Assembly: GCF_043497005.1 (NCBI RefSeq)
Contig: NZ_JBIEKE010000002.1
Span: 868,001 to 932,000 of the forward strand
Direction: 5' to 3'
Length of the DNA: 64,000 bases
From: Halobacillus_A sp043497005
GTDB taxonomy: Bacteria > Bacillota > Bacilli > Bacillales > Halobacillaceae
The translations under genes were made by a program, and so were the position numbers. Below are positions 8,500 through 16,543 of this stretch, piece after piece. How positions within the stretch are numbered: position 1 is the first letter of the stretch; the number at the start of each line of letters is the position of its first letter. The notes beneath the pieces are model-generated. The model was not told the DNA's origin and searched no databases. It saw only the letters and a program-made list of their open reading frames with translations.

Positions 8500-9980
8500 T
8501 GTGCCGCCTCCTCTTCATTGAGCCAGTTGGTTGTGATTCTTGCGGATTCCAATATGGTGGGAAGCCCGCTTCCTGGGTGAGTTCCTCCACCTACAAGCCA
8601 GCAATTGCTTAATTCTTCAAAACGGTTATGCGGGCGGAAATACATCATTTGAGAAAGCTGATGCCCCATACTGAAGGTCGCTCCTTTGTGCACAAAATGA
8701 TCCGTTTCCCATTGCATCGGGGTGAGTACTTTTTCTTCTACGATGTGCTTCCTTAAATCATTAAACCCCGTTTTTTTCTCCACTTCTTCTAGAATCAGCT
8801 GTTTAAATTGGTTCTGTTTACCCGCCCAGTCAATTGCAGCATAATTATTCGGTACAGGTGCTAAAATATAGATGGCCGAATGTCCAGCAGGAGCCAATGT
8901 ATCGTCTGTGACACTGGCATTATGAATGTAAATGGACGGCTCCTCAGAAAGCACAAGATCCTTCGTCATTTCTTCTACATTCTTTTTGTAATCCTCAGCA
9001 AACAAAATTGTATGGTGTGGCATATCGTAAAGTTTGTCTGCTCCAATATAAATCATAAAAGTTGAACAAGAATATTTCTTTTTTTCAAGCTTCGGCTGAG
9101 AATATTTTTTTAATACGTCTCCTTTAATAAAATGGTTCATCGCATGAGCAAAATCTGCATTAACGATGACTTCATCTGCTTCAAAAGATGCACCAGATTG
9201 TAATGTAAGCGACGTTATTTTTTTATCGTGTAAATTAAATTCTTGAACACCTTCATTTAAGTGAATAGTGCCCCCGTATTCGTCTACCACTTTAGCCATT
9301 GCCTTTGAAAGTTGGTTGACTCCACCAATGGGATGGAAAACTCCATATTCGTGTTCCATATAGGATAGTATAGAAAAAGCACCTGGACATTCCCAGGGCG
9401 ACATGCCTAAATACTTTGCTTGAAACGTAAAAGCAATTTTCAATTTTTCATCTGTAAAGTACTGGGAAAGCACATCATAAACGGATTTCCCTAAGGACAG
9501 CTGCGGTAATGCTTTAAGTGCGCGTAAACTTACGTAATCCCTTAAGCGGTGATGCCGCGTCTGCAATAAGGGCATCAGGGCTTTCATTTTCTTCCTTGTA
9601 TCGTTCATAAATCGAACGTATCCCTCTTCATTACCGGGAAAATGATTTTTAATCTCTTCGATCATTTTATTTTCATCACGGTACATTGGTATACGTTTAT
9701 TAGAAAATTGAAGTTCATACATTGGGGATAGCTCGACTAAGTCTAAATAATCATGAGCATCTCGTTTTGATTGAGAAAAAATCTCCTCAACAATGTGAGG
9801 CATACTTAAGAACGTAGGACCAATATCAAATGTGTATTCGCCTAATTTGAAATGCCCATTTCTTCCCCCTACGTACGACTGTTTTTCAAATACATGTACA
9901 TCATGTCCTTCACTAGAAAGAATCATGGCTGATGCTAATCCTCCAGGGCCAGCTCCTACAATTGCTATTTTTTTCGTCAT
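8496..9980 (-). CDS. CrtN/CrtI-family carotenoid desaturase, first gene of minus operon
   Basis: A 494-residue FAD-dependent desaturase. It starts MTKKIAIVGAGPGGLASAM (dinucleotide-binding motif) and ends with VGGGTHPGSGLPTILESARIT, the CrtI/CrtN signature. I choose ATG 9980 because AGGAAGAAGGTG precedes it; the alternative start 12 codons upstream lies in the promoter/operator region. The C-terminal string FRPHNRFEELSNCWLVGGGTHPG is closest to classical phytoene-type desaturases, so it may be the first desaturase. It is first in the operon, downstream of a sigma-A-type promoter and a set of 11-bp repeats that suggest light control. Confidence 0.87.
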   Translation of the reverse strand: MTKKIAIVGAGPGGLASAMILSSEGHDVHVFEKQSYVGGRNGHFKLGEYTFDIGPTFLSMPHIVEEIFSQSKRDAHDYLDLVELSPMYELQFSNKRIPMYRDENKMIEEIKNHFPGNEEGYVRFMNDTRKKMKALMPLLQTRHHRLRDYVSLRALKALPQLSLGKSVYDVLSQYFTDEKLKIAFTFQAKYLGMSPWECPGAFSILSYMEHEYGVFHPIGGVNQLSKAMAKVVDEYGGTIHLNEGVQEFNLHDKKITSLTLQSGASFEADEVIVNADFAHAMNHFIKGDVLKKYSQPKLEKKKYSCSTFMIYIGADKLYDMPHHTILFAEDYKKNVEEMTKDLVLSEEPSIYIHNASVTDDTLAPAGHSAIYILAPVPNNYAAIDWAGKQNQFKQLILEEVEKKTGFNDLRKHIVEEKVLTPMQWETDHFVHKGATFSMGHQLSQMMYFRPHNRFEELSNCWLVGGGTHPGSGLPTILESARITTNWLNEEEAAQ

Positions 9981-9997
9981 ATCACGCACCTTCTTCC

Positions 9998-10048
9998 TCA
10001 TACAAAACTTATACAAAAAGTATACAAAGAATATGTATCTTTTATCAA
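9998..10048 (-). promoter_or_regulatory. crt operon promoter with CarH/LitR-like direct repeats
   Basis: Reading the minus strand, TTGATA (10043-10048) and TATACT (10019-10024) form a -35/-10 pair with an 18-bp spacer. On the plus strand TACA recurs at 10001, 10012 and 10023, exactly 11 bp apart, with a degenerate TGTA at 10034. The second and third repeats fit nTnTACAnnnn and the first has one mismatch. That is the direct-repeat format I recall for the B12-dependent light sensor CarH. The repeats cover the -10 and the start region, a position suited to repression. Confidence 0.6.
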
Positions 10049-10180
10049 ATGATCACACTCTTTCAATGTGCCGCGGGATTCCTGCTACCTGACTTTACCC
10101 TTCTTCCTCCTAATTTAAGCTCATTTGAAGTCATAGTACACGTCGTTTTGTACAAGATAAGAAGAAGGAGGACAGGCGAT

Positions 10181-10381
10181 ATGAATAACCAAAGAATATC
10201 ATCTTTACAAGAAGACATAAGAGCCCCATTACTACTAGGCGAATTAAGAGAGGAACACATTAACCACTGGCACGATGAACTCGAAGAAGAGTATAAACAT
10301 GTCCAACATAAGCTGCAGCACGGTTTAAATGAGCCTTGCAAAATTGTCACCATTGCCGTTTACACTTTTATCGATTTATAG
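10181..10381 (+). CDS. Small hypothetical protein, 66 residues
   Basis: Starts at ATG 10181 with a strong AAGGAGG ribosome-binding site ten bases upstream, which is the main support. The protein is acidic in the middle (GELREEHINHWHDELEEEYKHVQHKLQ), probably helical, with a hydrophobic end (KIVTIAVYTFIDL). No family is recognised. It lies between the divergent carotenoid promoter and a YjcZ-type gene and could be a sporulation or stress small protein, but nothing in the sequence proves it. Confidence 0.6.
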   Translation: MNNQRISSLQEDIRAPLLLGELREEHINHWHDELEEEYKHVQHKLQHGLNEPCKIVTIAVYTFIDL

Positions 10382-10456
10382 ACCTCAATCTGGGTATATC
10401 CCCATACCACCTCCATTTGCCTGCATAGGCTAAAGAGTAATCATTCAGGAGGTGAG

Positions 10457-10618
10457 ATGATGTACGAAAACAGTCCTTACGCAAACAGTCCTTATGCAAA
10501 CAGTCCTTACGGCGGCTACGGACACGGACGCAGATGCCCTAGACCCGGCAGCAGCTTTGCGTTAATCGTGGTGTTGTTCATTCTTTTAATCATCGTAGGT
10601 GCGGCATTCTACTGCTAA
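10457..10618 (+). CDS. YjcZ-family small membrane protein with NSPYA repeats
   Basis: A 52-53 residue protein starting at one of two adjacent ATGs behind AGGAGGTGA. After MMYE comes a triple tandem NSPYA/NSPYA/NSPYG motif, then GGYGHGRRCPRPGS, then the YjcZ signature FALIVVLFILLIIVGAAF and a final cysteine. Family members are tiny Gly/Tyr-rich proteins with one C-terminal membrane helix, often sporulation-associated in Bacillaceae. A second member lies at 45549-45668. The 15-bp DNA repeat encoding NSPYA is nearly identical in each unit, which suggests recent expansion by slippage. Confidence 0.82.
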   Translation: MMYENSPYANSPYANSPYGGYGHGRRCPRPGSSFALIVVLFILLIIVGAAFYC

Positions 10619-10628
10619 ACTGAATAGT

Positions 10629-10670
10629 AAAAAAATAGCTGTCTCCATGATGTTGGAGACAGCTATTTTA
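10629..10670. terminator. Bidirectional terminator between YjcZ gene and ktrB-like gene
   Basis: Stem AAATAGCTGTCTCC with GGAGACAGCTATTT around a short loop, flanked by A and T runs, between two convergent genes. Confidence 0.88.
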
Positions 10671-12038
10671 CTACCCGATAAGAATCCTCTCTTTAGGAAA
10701 ATGATAATTTGATTTTTTCTTATCATTATGGAAGCTGAATAGAAATGTTAAGATCCCTATTCGTCCGATAAACATTAAAGCCATGAGAATAAGCTTGGCA
10801 AAAGATGATAACTCCGGGGTAATCCCCAGGGAAAGTCCTACCGTTCCGAAAGCAGAACAAACTTCAAAAATAATCGCATTTAATGAAAAATTCTCAGTAA
10901 TGGATAGTGCTAATACGGATAGAAATACCGTAAATAAAGCCATAATAGTAACTACCACTGCCCGGTTTAGATCTTCATGATGAATTTCCCTGCGGAAAAC
11001 ACGAATGTTATTCTCTCCGCGTGCGAAGGTTAAGATAAAGATAACGACTAAAGCAAAGGTGGTCGTCCGAATACCTCCCCCTACACTGCTTGGAGAAGCT
11101 CCAATAAACATTAAGGAAGACATAAATATATGCGTATGTTCTGCAAATTCACTCACATCCATGGTGGAGAGTCCTCCACTTCTCGTCGTTACTGATTGGA
11201 ATAAAGCATAAAAAAATACTTCATGCCAGCTTTTACCTGCAAAGAAATGGTTGAATTCCAGTAAAACAATCATAATCGCACCAAATACAATTAATGCGAA
11301 GAAAGTAAACGAGGTCAACTTTGCAAATAAGGAAAATTGAATGGTCTGTTCCTCTACATTATTAAACAAATATTGCTTTACTTCGATTAAAACAGGAAAT
11401 CCGATTGCCCCAGACACAATAAGAATCATATTGATAAATTGGACGAAATAATCATTACGAAAAGGAACGAGTGACGCTCCAGTAATATCAAAACCGCCAT
11501 TCGTCATCGCACTAATGGCCCCAAAAAATCCTTGTAAGTAAGCTTCTCCAGGATCATAATACTGCAGAAAATAGGTGCCTAATGTGAGAAACCCGATAAA
11601 TTCTATAATTAAAACAACGATCACAATCTGCTTAACCATACGAACCATGCCCTGAAAAGAAGATCGATTATGATCCGCCATAATTAACCGTCGCTCTCTT
11701 AAACCAATTTTCTTCCCCAGGATAAGCCAGATCATCGTACCTACCGTCATTACTCCGATCCCGCCAAACTGCAGCACGAATGCTAATATGAAATAGCCAG
11801 TGGTACTAAACGTTTCAGCTGTTGGAACTGTAGTTAGACCTGTTACACTGACTGCACTAACGGCAGTAAATAAAATATCGATAAATGATAACTCTACTCC
11901 AGGCTTGTGTGCAACAGGAAGAGCAATCAATATGGATGAAATGGTTACTGCAAACAAATAAAACAATGCGATTAATTGGAAAGGAGATAATTCATTAATC
12001 CATCTCCAATTTCGCTTTCTCACCCACAACATAAACAC
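10671..12038 (-). CDS. KtrB/TrkH-family potassium uptake channel subunit
   Basis: A 455-residue membrane protein of the Trk/Ktr/HKT superfamily. It carries potassium-filter-like segments such as SVTGLTTV near residue 66, TNGGFDITG near 158, TRSGGLSTMD near 287 and SAFGTVGLSLG near 398, each between predicted helices. Ktr systems import K+ with Na+ and are important in osmotic adaptation. The cytoplasmic regulator KtrA/KtrC, which binds c-di-AMP and nucleotides, is not adjacent, as with B. subtilis ktrD. So this could be KtrB or KtrD. Gene order and terminator suggest it is transcribed alone or with the YwpF-like gene 34 bp upstream. Confidence 0.88.
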   Translation of the reverse strand: MFMLWVRKRNWRWINELSPFQLIALFYLFAVTISSILIALPVAHKPGVELSFIDILFTAVSAVSVTGLTTVPTAETFSTTGYFILAFVLQFGGIGVMTVGTMIWLILGKKIGLRERRLIMADHNRSSFQGMVRMVKQIVIVVLIIEFIGFLTLGTYFLQYYDPGEAYLQGFFGAISAMTNGGFDITGASLVPFRNDYFVQFINMILIVSGAIGFPVLIEVKQYLFNNVEEQTIQFSLFAKLTSFTFFALIVFGAIMIVLLEFNHFFAGKSWHEVFFYALFQSVTTRSGGLSTMDVSEFAEHTHIFMSSLMFIGASPSSVGGGIRTTTFALVVIFILTFARGENNIRVFRREIHHEDLNRAVVVTIMALFTVFLSVLALSITENFSLNAIIFEVCSAFGTVGLSLGITPELSSFAKLILMALMFIGRIGILTFLFSFHNDKKKSNYHFPKERILIG

Positions 12039-12072
12039 AAGCCCCTTTTACATTCTTTTATGTATTAGCGAA

Positions 12073-12498
12073 TTACGTACTTGCTTCTTCGCCTCGTCTT
12101 TTAAACTCTTCTAATAAATCTTCACCTTGATAGCCTTCATCTAAAAGAGTTTTTAAAACTTTTTCAATGTGCTCTCTTCTACGATCCACCATCGTACACA
12201 TAAATATTACATTCATATCATTTCCAATCATGTTGGTATCAATCACATTCGCTAAGAAAGTGGCTGGCTGATTACTGCTTTTCGTAATTTTCACTTGAAT
12301 AAGCAGTTCTTCCGAATTGGTTAAAATCTGATGAAAGTAGTCTTCATATTGACTATCTACGTAAGCCTCGATGACCCAGCGGCCTCGATCGTCTTCACGA
12401 TTAATAATTAATCCGTCATTTAATTTAATGCGGCGCTGCGTAATGTCCTCATTTTTCTCTTCCACAATATCAAGGGAAACCAGCTTGAATGTTTTCAC
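12073..12498 (-). CDS. YwpF-like protein
   Basis: A 141-residue soluble protein. I start it at GTG 12498 because GGAGGTG lies nine bases upstream and the family typically begins with (M)KTFKLVSL; the longer frame to 12561 has no ribosome-binding site. It matches my memory of YwpF (PF14183), a small protein of unknown function next to single-strand binding or motility genes in other Bacillus. Visible features are RRIKLNDGLIINRED near the N-terminus and LLDEGYQGEDLLEEFKRRG near the C-terminus. No catalytic motif is recognisable. Confidence 0.62.
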   Translation of the reverse strand: MKTFKLVSLDIVEEKNEDITQRRIKLNDGLIINREDDRGRWVIEAYVDSQYEDYFHQILTNSEELLIQVKITKSSNQPATFLANVIDTNMIGNDMNVIFMCTMVDRRREHIEKVLKTLLDEGYQGEDLLEEFKRRGEEAST

Positions 12499-12600
12499 AG
12501 CCTCTAGCACCTCCGATTGGAATTCTATCATTATTATAGAGGACGAAAGCAAATAGAGCAAAGCTGTATTTCATTTTTGCAAAAGAATACGACAGAAAAT

Positions 12601-12630
12601 GAAGCGAGCTCTAATAATGAGCTCGCTCCG
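12601..12630 (-). terminator. Hairpin after moaA
   Basis: Stem AGCGAGCTC with GAGCTCGCT around a seven-base loop directly after the moaA stop. The following T-run is short and interrupted, so it is a modest terminator. Confidence 0.6.
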
Positions 12631-13641
12631 TTACCCTCCAATATAGGACATTTCGATTTTTTTACGCGTCGGTTTTCCATTTTTACGATCGACCGAATAT
12701 TGGTCGTCCCGTTTCGTCCAAATATGAATCAACCTTGAAATAATGGCTTCATCTGGTTCATTATCTCTCAGCATGGAACGAATATCATAACCTTTTGAGG
12801 CAAATAAACAAGTGAATAAGTGACCGTCTGCAGATAGACGAACTCTCGTACATGTACTGCAGAACGCATCAGTCACAGAGGAAATAACACCAATCTCAGC
12901 GGAACCATCCTCATACTGGTATCGGTTGGCTACTTCACCATAATACTGAGGGTCCACTGGCTCTAAAGGCAGTTCTTTATGAATTTGTTCAATAATTTCC
13001 TTTTTAGAGACAACCGTATCCATGTTCCAGCCATTATGATTTCCTACATCCATAAACTCTATAAAGCGAAGTGTATCCCCTGTTTCTTTGAAATATCGAG
13101 CCATCGGCAGAATTTGATCTTCATTCATGCCTTTTTTAACCACCATATTTATTTTTATAGGAAGTCCCGCTTCTCTTGCGGCTTCAATTCCTTTAATCAC
13201 CGGCTTCGTCTTTATCCCCCGGCCGTTGGTTTCTTTAAACACTTCATCCTCTATCGCATCTAAACTGATATTCACACGATCCAAACCAGCTGCTTTTAGT
13301 TTTTCAGCCTGTTTGACTAAGAAAACAGCATTCGTTGTTATGGCTACATCCTGAATTCCCTCTACTTGCTTAATTCGTGCAATGAGTTGATCCATGTTCT
13401 TTCTCATTAGAGGTTCTCCACCCGTTATTCTTACTTTTTCCGTGCCAAACTGAGCAAATATTTTAACAAGCCTGATGATCTCATCAAAGCTTAATAGTTC
13501 TGATTCGGGCATAAACCGGTAGTCATCTCCAAAAATTTCAGCCGGCATACAATACGTACAGCGGAAATTGCATTGATCGATGACCGATATGCGTAAATCC
13601 TTCATTGGGCGGTCGTGCTTGTCTAAAACATAGTCAACCAT
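12631..13641 (-). CDS. moaA: GTP 3',8-cyclase (molybdenum cofactor step 1)
   Basis: Radical SAM enzyme that, with MoaC, converts GTP to cyclic pyranopterin monophosphate. The protein has 336 residues. The N-terminal cluster motif CNFRCTYC near residue 24 binds the SAM [4Fe-4S] centre. The C-terminal substrate cluster cysteines lie in CSTCTRVRLSADGHLFTCLF near residue 262. The chain ends in the Gly-Gly tail typical of MoaA. AGAAAGGGG precedes the start. moeA lies 20 bp upstream on the same strand, so they form a Moco operon, probably serving the formate dehydrogenase at 30.7-33.6 kb. moaC, moaD, moaE and moaB are not in the window. Confidence 0.95.
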   Translation of the reverse strand: MVDYVLDKHDRPMKDLRISVIDQCNFRCTYCMPAEIFGDDYRFMPESELLSFDEIIRLVKIFAQFGTEKVRITGGEPLMRKNMDQLIARIKQVEGIQDVAITTNAVFLVKQAEKLKAAGLDRVNISLDAIEDEVFKETNGRGIKTKPVIKGIEAAREAGLPIKINMVVKKGMNEDQILPMARYFKETGDTLRFIEFMDVGNHNGWNMDTVVSKKEIIEQIHKELPLEPVDPQYYGEVANRYQYEDGSAEIGVISSVTDAFCSTCTRVRLSADGHLFTCLFASKGYDIRSMLRDNEPDEAIISRLIHIWTKRDDQYSVDRKNGKPTRKKIEMSYIGG

Positions 13642-13661
13642 AGATCAGTTTCCCCTTTCTT

Positions 13662-14936
13662 TTACCCTTCTAGTAAAAATTCTTCCGAGCCTGATTTATC
13701 TTCAAGCAAGACGGCTTGAACATCTTCCCCTTTTTGATACCCCCTCGTACCTCCTTTTAAAACGATTAGAACATTCGTTTTGGCCAAAGAAGTAACCACT
13801 GCCGATTTGTCCATGCCTGCTGGATAAACAACGACTTTTCCTCTTTCGTAAGAAATGTACCCTCTAATAAAACGAGTAAAGGGATTAGGTTTTCCGAAAT
13901 CAGTTCCGAGAGCAGCATCTATTACAGGGTGATAAGGTGTGCTGCTATTCAATAATTTTTGTAAATACGGATACGTGTATAGTTCGAATCCAACATAACA
14001 AGCCGATGGATTTCCTGATAACCCAAACAACAGTTGACCATTGACATTTGCAACAGTCGTTACGCTTCCTGGTCTCATACCAATCTTATTAAATAAGACC
14101 TCCGCACCTAACTTTTCATAGACGAGGGGCATAAGATCGTAATCCCCTACAGATACTCCACCTGTCGTAATTAGTACGTCCACTATTTGTAATGCTTCGG
14201 CTATCGCTTTATAGCAAGTATCAAAGTCATCGGCCAGCTTGCCAAAGTACTTTGCCTCTCCTCCACTTCTATTAACTTGAGATATTACCATGTATGCGTT
14301 AGAATTGCGAATTTTTCCAGGTTCTAAGGGCTGATCTACATCTAACAATTCAGTCCCTGTAGCAAATACGCCCACGGTTGGTTTTTTACAAACCTTAACT
14401 TCCGCATAACCGAATGTTGCCAGTAAAGCTTTAACGCCTGGGTTAACTACAGTACCACTTGCAACTAATGGTGTTCCCTCTTTCGTTTCTGATGCTTTTT
14501 TAATGATATTCTGATCAGGCTTCATTTCTCTTTTAATTGTCATATAGGACTGCCCATCTTGTTCATGCGTATGACAGATTTCGAACATCGCAACGCATGT
14601 AGCCCCTTGAGGAATTTCAGCCCCCGTCATTATCCGCACTGCTTCTCCTCGTTGTAAAGGTTTGCTTGCTCGGTGCCCGGCACCGATTTCTTCTGTTACA
14701 CGGAAAGTCACTGCATTTTCTTTTGTTGCATGTGTTGTATCCTCAGCTTTTATAGCAAAACCATCGTACGGAGATTTATCAAAAGGTGGAATAGCATGCG
14801 TGGCTGTAACCTCCTGAGCCAGTATGCGGCCATCCGCATGTTCCAGTGGGATTTTTTCTGTTTTTGTGGATGAGGCCACGTTCATAACTCTTTGTACAGC
14901 CTCTTCTACACGAATAGGTTTTCTATGTAAATTCAT
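13662..14936 (-). CDS. moeA: Molybdopterin molybdenumtransferase
   Basis: Inserts molybdate into adenylated molybdopterin, the last step of molybdenum cofactor synthesis. The protein has 424 residues, a normal length. Family motifs seen are PPFDKSPYDGFAIKAEDT near residue 50, GAEIPQGATCVAMFE near 108, and TTGGVSVGDYDLM with LFGLSGNPSACYVGFEL in the MogA-like domain (residues 180-330). A C-terminal beta domain follows. It is upstream of and co-oriented with moaA. Confidence 0.95.
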   Translation of the reverse strand: MNLHRKPIRVEEAVQRVMNVASSTKTEKIPLEHADGRILAQEVTATHAIPPFDKSPYDGFAIKAEDTTHATKENAVTFRVTEEIGAGHRASKPLQRGEAVRIMTGAEIPQGATCVAMFEICHTHEQDGQSYMTIKREMKPDQNIIKKASETKEGTPLVASGTVVNPGVKALLATFGYAEVKVCKKPTVGVFATGTELLDVDQPLEPGKIRNSNAYMVISQVNRSGGEAKYFGKLADDFDTCYKAIAEALQIVDVLITTGGVSVGDYDLMPLVYEKLGAEVLFNKIGMRPGSVTTVANVNGQLLFGLSGNPSACYVGFELYTYPYLQKLLNSSTPYHPVIDAALGTDFGKPNPFTRFIRGYISYERGKVVVYPAGMDKSAVVTSLAKTNVLIVLKGGTRGYQKGEDVQAVLLEDKSGSEEFLLEG

Positions 14937-15013
14937 TGCAATCCTTCTTTCATAAAAATGGGCTTAAGTTGACAATAACGAAAATGAAAAGAAATTACAA
15001 AACTTATAAATGA

Positions 15014-15043
15014 AGCCCCCTCCCGTAGAACGAGAGAGGGCTG
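15014..15043 (-). terminator. Hairpin after the YrzI-like gene
   Basis: GC-rich inverted repeat (AGCCCTCTC with GGGAGGGGGCT on the minus strand) followed by TTCATTT. Imperfect, but placed just after the stop at 15047. Confidence 0.55.
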
Positions 15044-15046
15044 TTA

Positions 15047-15181
15047 TTAATACAAATTCCGATAGGCAGCTTTACGGTTTAATAATTTCTCTTCCACCTC
15101 TTTATTAAAGGCTTTATTCGATTTACTTTTCTTCTTTTGGATAGACACATCAATCGTATAATCAAAAAAATGGATAGTCAT
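15047..15181 (-). CDS. Small basic protein, possibly YrzI family
   Basis: A 44-residue ORF with AAAGGAAGAG upstream of ATG 15181 and a double stop. It begins MTIHFFDYTIDVSIQKKK and ends with a charged helix and NRKAAYRNLY. The layout, a hydrophobic N-terminal start followed by a Lys/Glu-rich helix, recalls the Bacillus YrzI small-protein family, but the match is from memory and weak. It lies between moeA and an HD-domain gene on the same strand. Confidence 0.5.
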   Translation of the reverse strand: MTIHFFDYTIDVSIQKKKSKSNKAFNKEVEEKLLNRKAAYRNLY

Positions 15182-15266
15182 AAGGCCTCTTCCTTTCTTT
15201 CAGAAGCTAGCATAACGCTGTGATTTTATAAAACCACAAAATTAAACTATGCGGCCTTCATGCTGA

Positions 15267-15809
15267 CTATGTGTGCTCTTTTTCCACTTTTTTATTGTTG
15301 TAATAATCAGAGATCTTGTTATCTAAACGACCTAGCAGTTTAATCGCATGACTTGGAGACATTTTATTGTAATGATGCAGACCCTGGGGCTGCTCATCCA
15401 TACGATCCGCCTCCTCCACCACTTCTTGCAGCGGGGTTCGCTGCTTGGTTAACGAAAAAGGCAGATAACTATCCGTGTGAAGCAATACCGCTAAGGAAAC
15501 TTCTTTTGCCACTAAACGGTCTTCTCCTAAACGAATTAATAATTTATGAGCCCGTTCAGCTCCTTTAATCGCATGGATGTCGTGCTTTCGATATTCTTCA
15601 TAATCCCACTTGCCATCCTTATACCATTCATAATGCCCAATATCATGAAGCAGCGCTGATTTCGTTGCTAAATCTGGGGACACATCTGATTTCACAGCTA
15701 AGTTAAACGCGTGATGAGCCACAGTAACTGCATGATGAATGCCTGAACGTCTCAGGTATTTTTGCGTAATACGATGTTTAAATACGTCTACTAACGTAAC
15801 TTTCGGCAT
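15267..15809 (-). CDS. HD-domain phosphohydrolase-like protein
   Basis: A 180-residue soluble protein. Metal-binding HD residues are visible: His in VAHHAFNLA near residue 32, HD in ALLHDIGHYEW near residue 54, a later His in LLHTDSY near residue 109, and Asp in EEADRMD near residue 131. HD proteins hydrolyse nucleotides or nucleotide second messengers; the substrate here is unknown. The start ATG is preceded by AGAGGTGATTG. No partner domain is present. Confidence 0.82.
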   Translation of the reverse strand: MPKVTLVDVFKHRITQKYLRRSGIHHAVTVAHHAFNLAVKSDVSPDLATKSALLHDIGHYEWYKDGKWDYEEYRKHDIHAIKGAERAHKLLIRLGEDRLVAKEVSLAVLLHTDSYLPFSLTKQRTPLQEVVEEADRMDEQPQGLHHYNKMSPSHAIKLLGRLDNKISDYYNNKKVEKEHT

Positions 15810-15947
15810 TCAATCACCTCTCTTTTCAAAAAAATATACCATTACTGAACTCTCTCCACAAGCCAGGCCTTTTATATATCCATGTTTATTTTAAAAGAAG
15901 GGGGGGTAGTGTTATTGTAAGATACTTTTTCATGGGAGGTGACAGAG

Positions 15948-16280
15948 ATGGGGCAACTATCCTCTTATCACATATACTTTAACCAACCATTATCCACCAA
16001 CCAACTTGTAAATATTTATAAATACTCAACAAAAAATAATCGAAACATCTATTTACATCAAAATCATCTTATTGCTGACGCCGCTCATCTAACAAAGCTA
16101 TTATCCTTTTTTCTATTTGTGGATATCGACCAGCCGGCTTTAATGATTATCGACGGAGAAAATATTGAAGAAGTATACGAAATGATTCAAAAAGAATGCA
16201 GCGGCTGTATCGCTGACATTAACATTCGTTCCCAATACAATGAAGCGGATATGAATAGTGAAACATCTATTTCTGTGTAA
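15948..16280 (+). CDS. Hypothetical protein with an HPr-like fold (tentative)
   Basis: A 110-residue protein starting at ATG 15948, chosen because GGGAGGT lies seven bases upstream. The stretch NIYLHQNHLIADAAHLTKLLSFFLFVD, followed by MIIDGENIEEVYEMIQKEC, follows the pattern of HPr-type PTS proteins (His loop, helix, strand, helix). However, the residues expected around the phosphorylated His-15 and regulatory Ser-46 are not conserved. It may be a degenerate relative with a non-PTS role. The family assignment is inference. A small membrane protein gene follows 17 bp downstream. Confidence 0.5.
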   Translation: MGQLSSYHIYFNQPLSTNQLVNIYKYSTKNNRNIYLHQNHLIADAAHLTKLLSFFLFVDIDQPALMIIDGENIEEVYEMIQKECSGCIADINIRSQYNEADMNSETSISV

Positions 16281-16297
16281 TTTAAATCGAGGGGTCA

Positions 16298-16447
16298 ATG
16301 AAGATGGAGCCTTTACATTCGAAAGATAAGAAACGATATAAGAGCTCTGAATCACTGTTATACCGTCTAAAATACATCATTTACTTAGTTATTTTCCTTG
16401 CCGTATTATGGGTTGTTACTACTTACGTATTTCTACCCCTGTTCTAA
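16298..16447 (+). CDS. Small single-pass membrane protein
   Basis: A 49-residue ORF with ATGs at 16298 and 16304; GAGGGG at 16289-16294 fits the second better. A basic N-terminus (KDKKRYKSSESLLYRLK) precedes one hydrophobic helix (YIIYLVIFLAVLWVVTTYVFLPLF), suggesting an inner-membrane protein with a cytoplasmic N-terminus. No family is recognised. It probably shares a transcript with the HPr-like gene. Confidence 0.55.
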   Translation: MKMEPLHSKDKKRYKSSESLLYRLKYIIYLVIFLAVLWVVTTYVFLPLF

Positions 16448-16451
16448 ACGC

Positions 16452-16498
16452 TAATCCCTGTCATCGCCTATAAATGATGGGGTTTTTTACTATTTTTT
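16452..16498 (+). terminator. Hairpin after small membrane protein gene
   Basis: CCCTGTCAT and ATGATGGGG can pair with one bulge, followed by TTTTTTACTATTTTTTT. The T-rich tail is convincing; the stem is imperfect. Confidence 0.55.
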
Positions 16499-16543
16499 TA
16501 TCGTTCAGTATAATAAAAGAAACGAACGTAAAGGAGAGATTTC

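Noticed and set aside
12039..12072. c-di-AMP (ydaO) riboswitch for the KtrB-type gene
   Set aside because: Only 34 bases separate it from the upstream gene and no such motif is seen.
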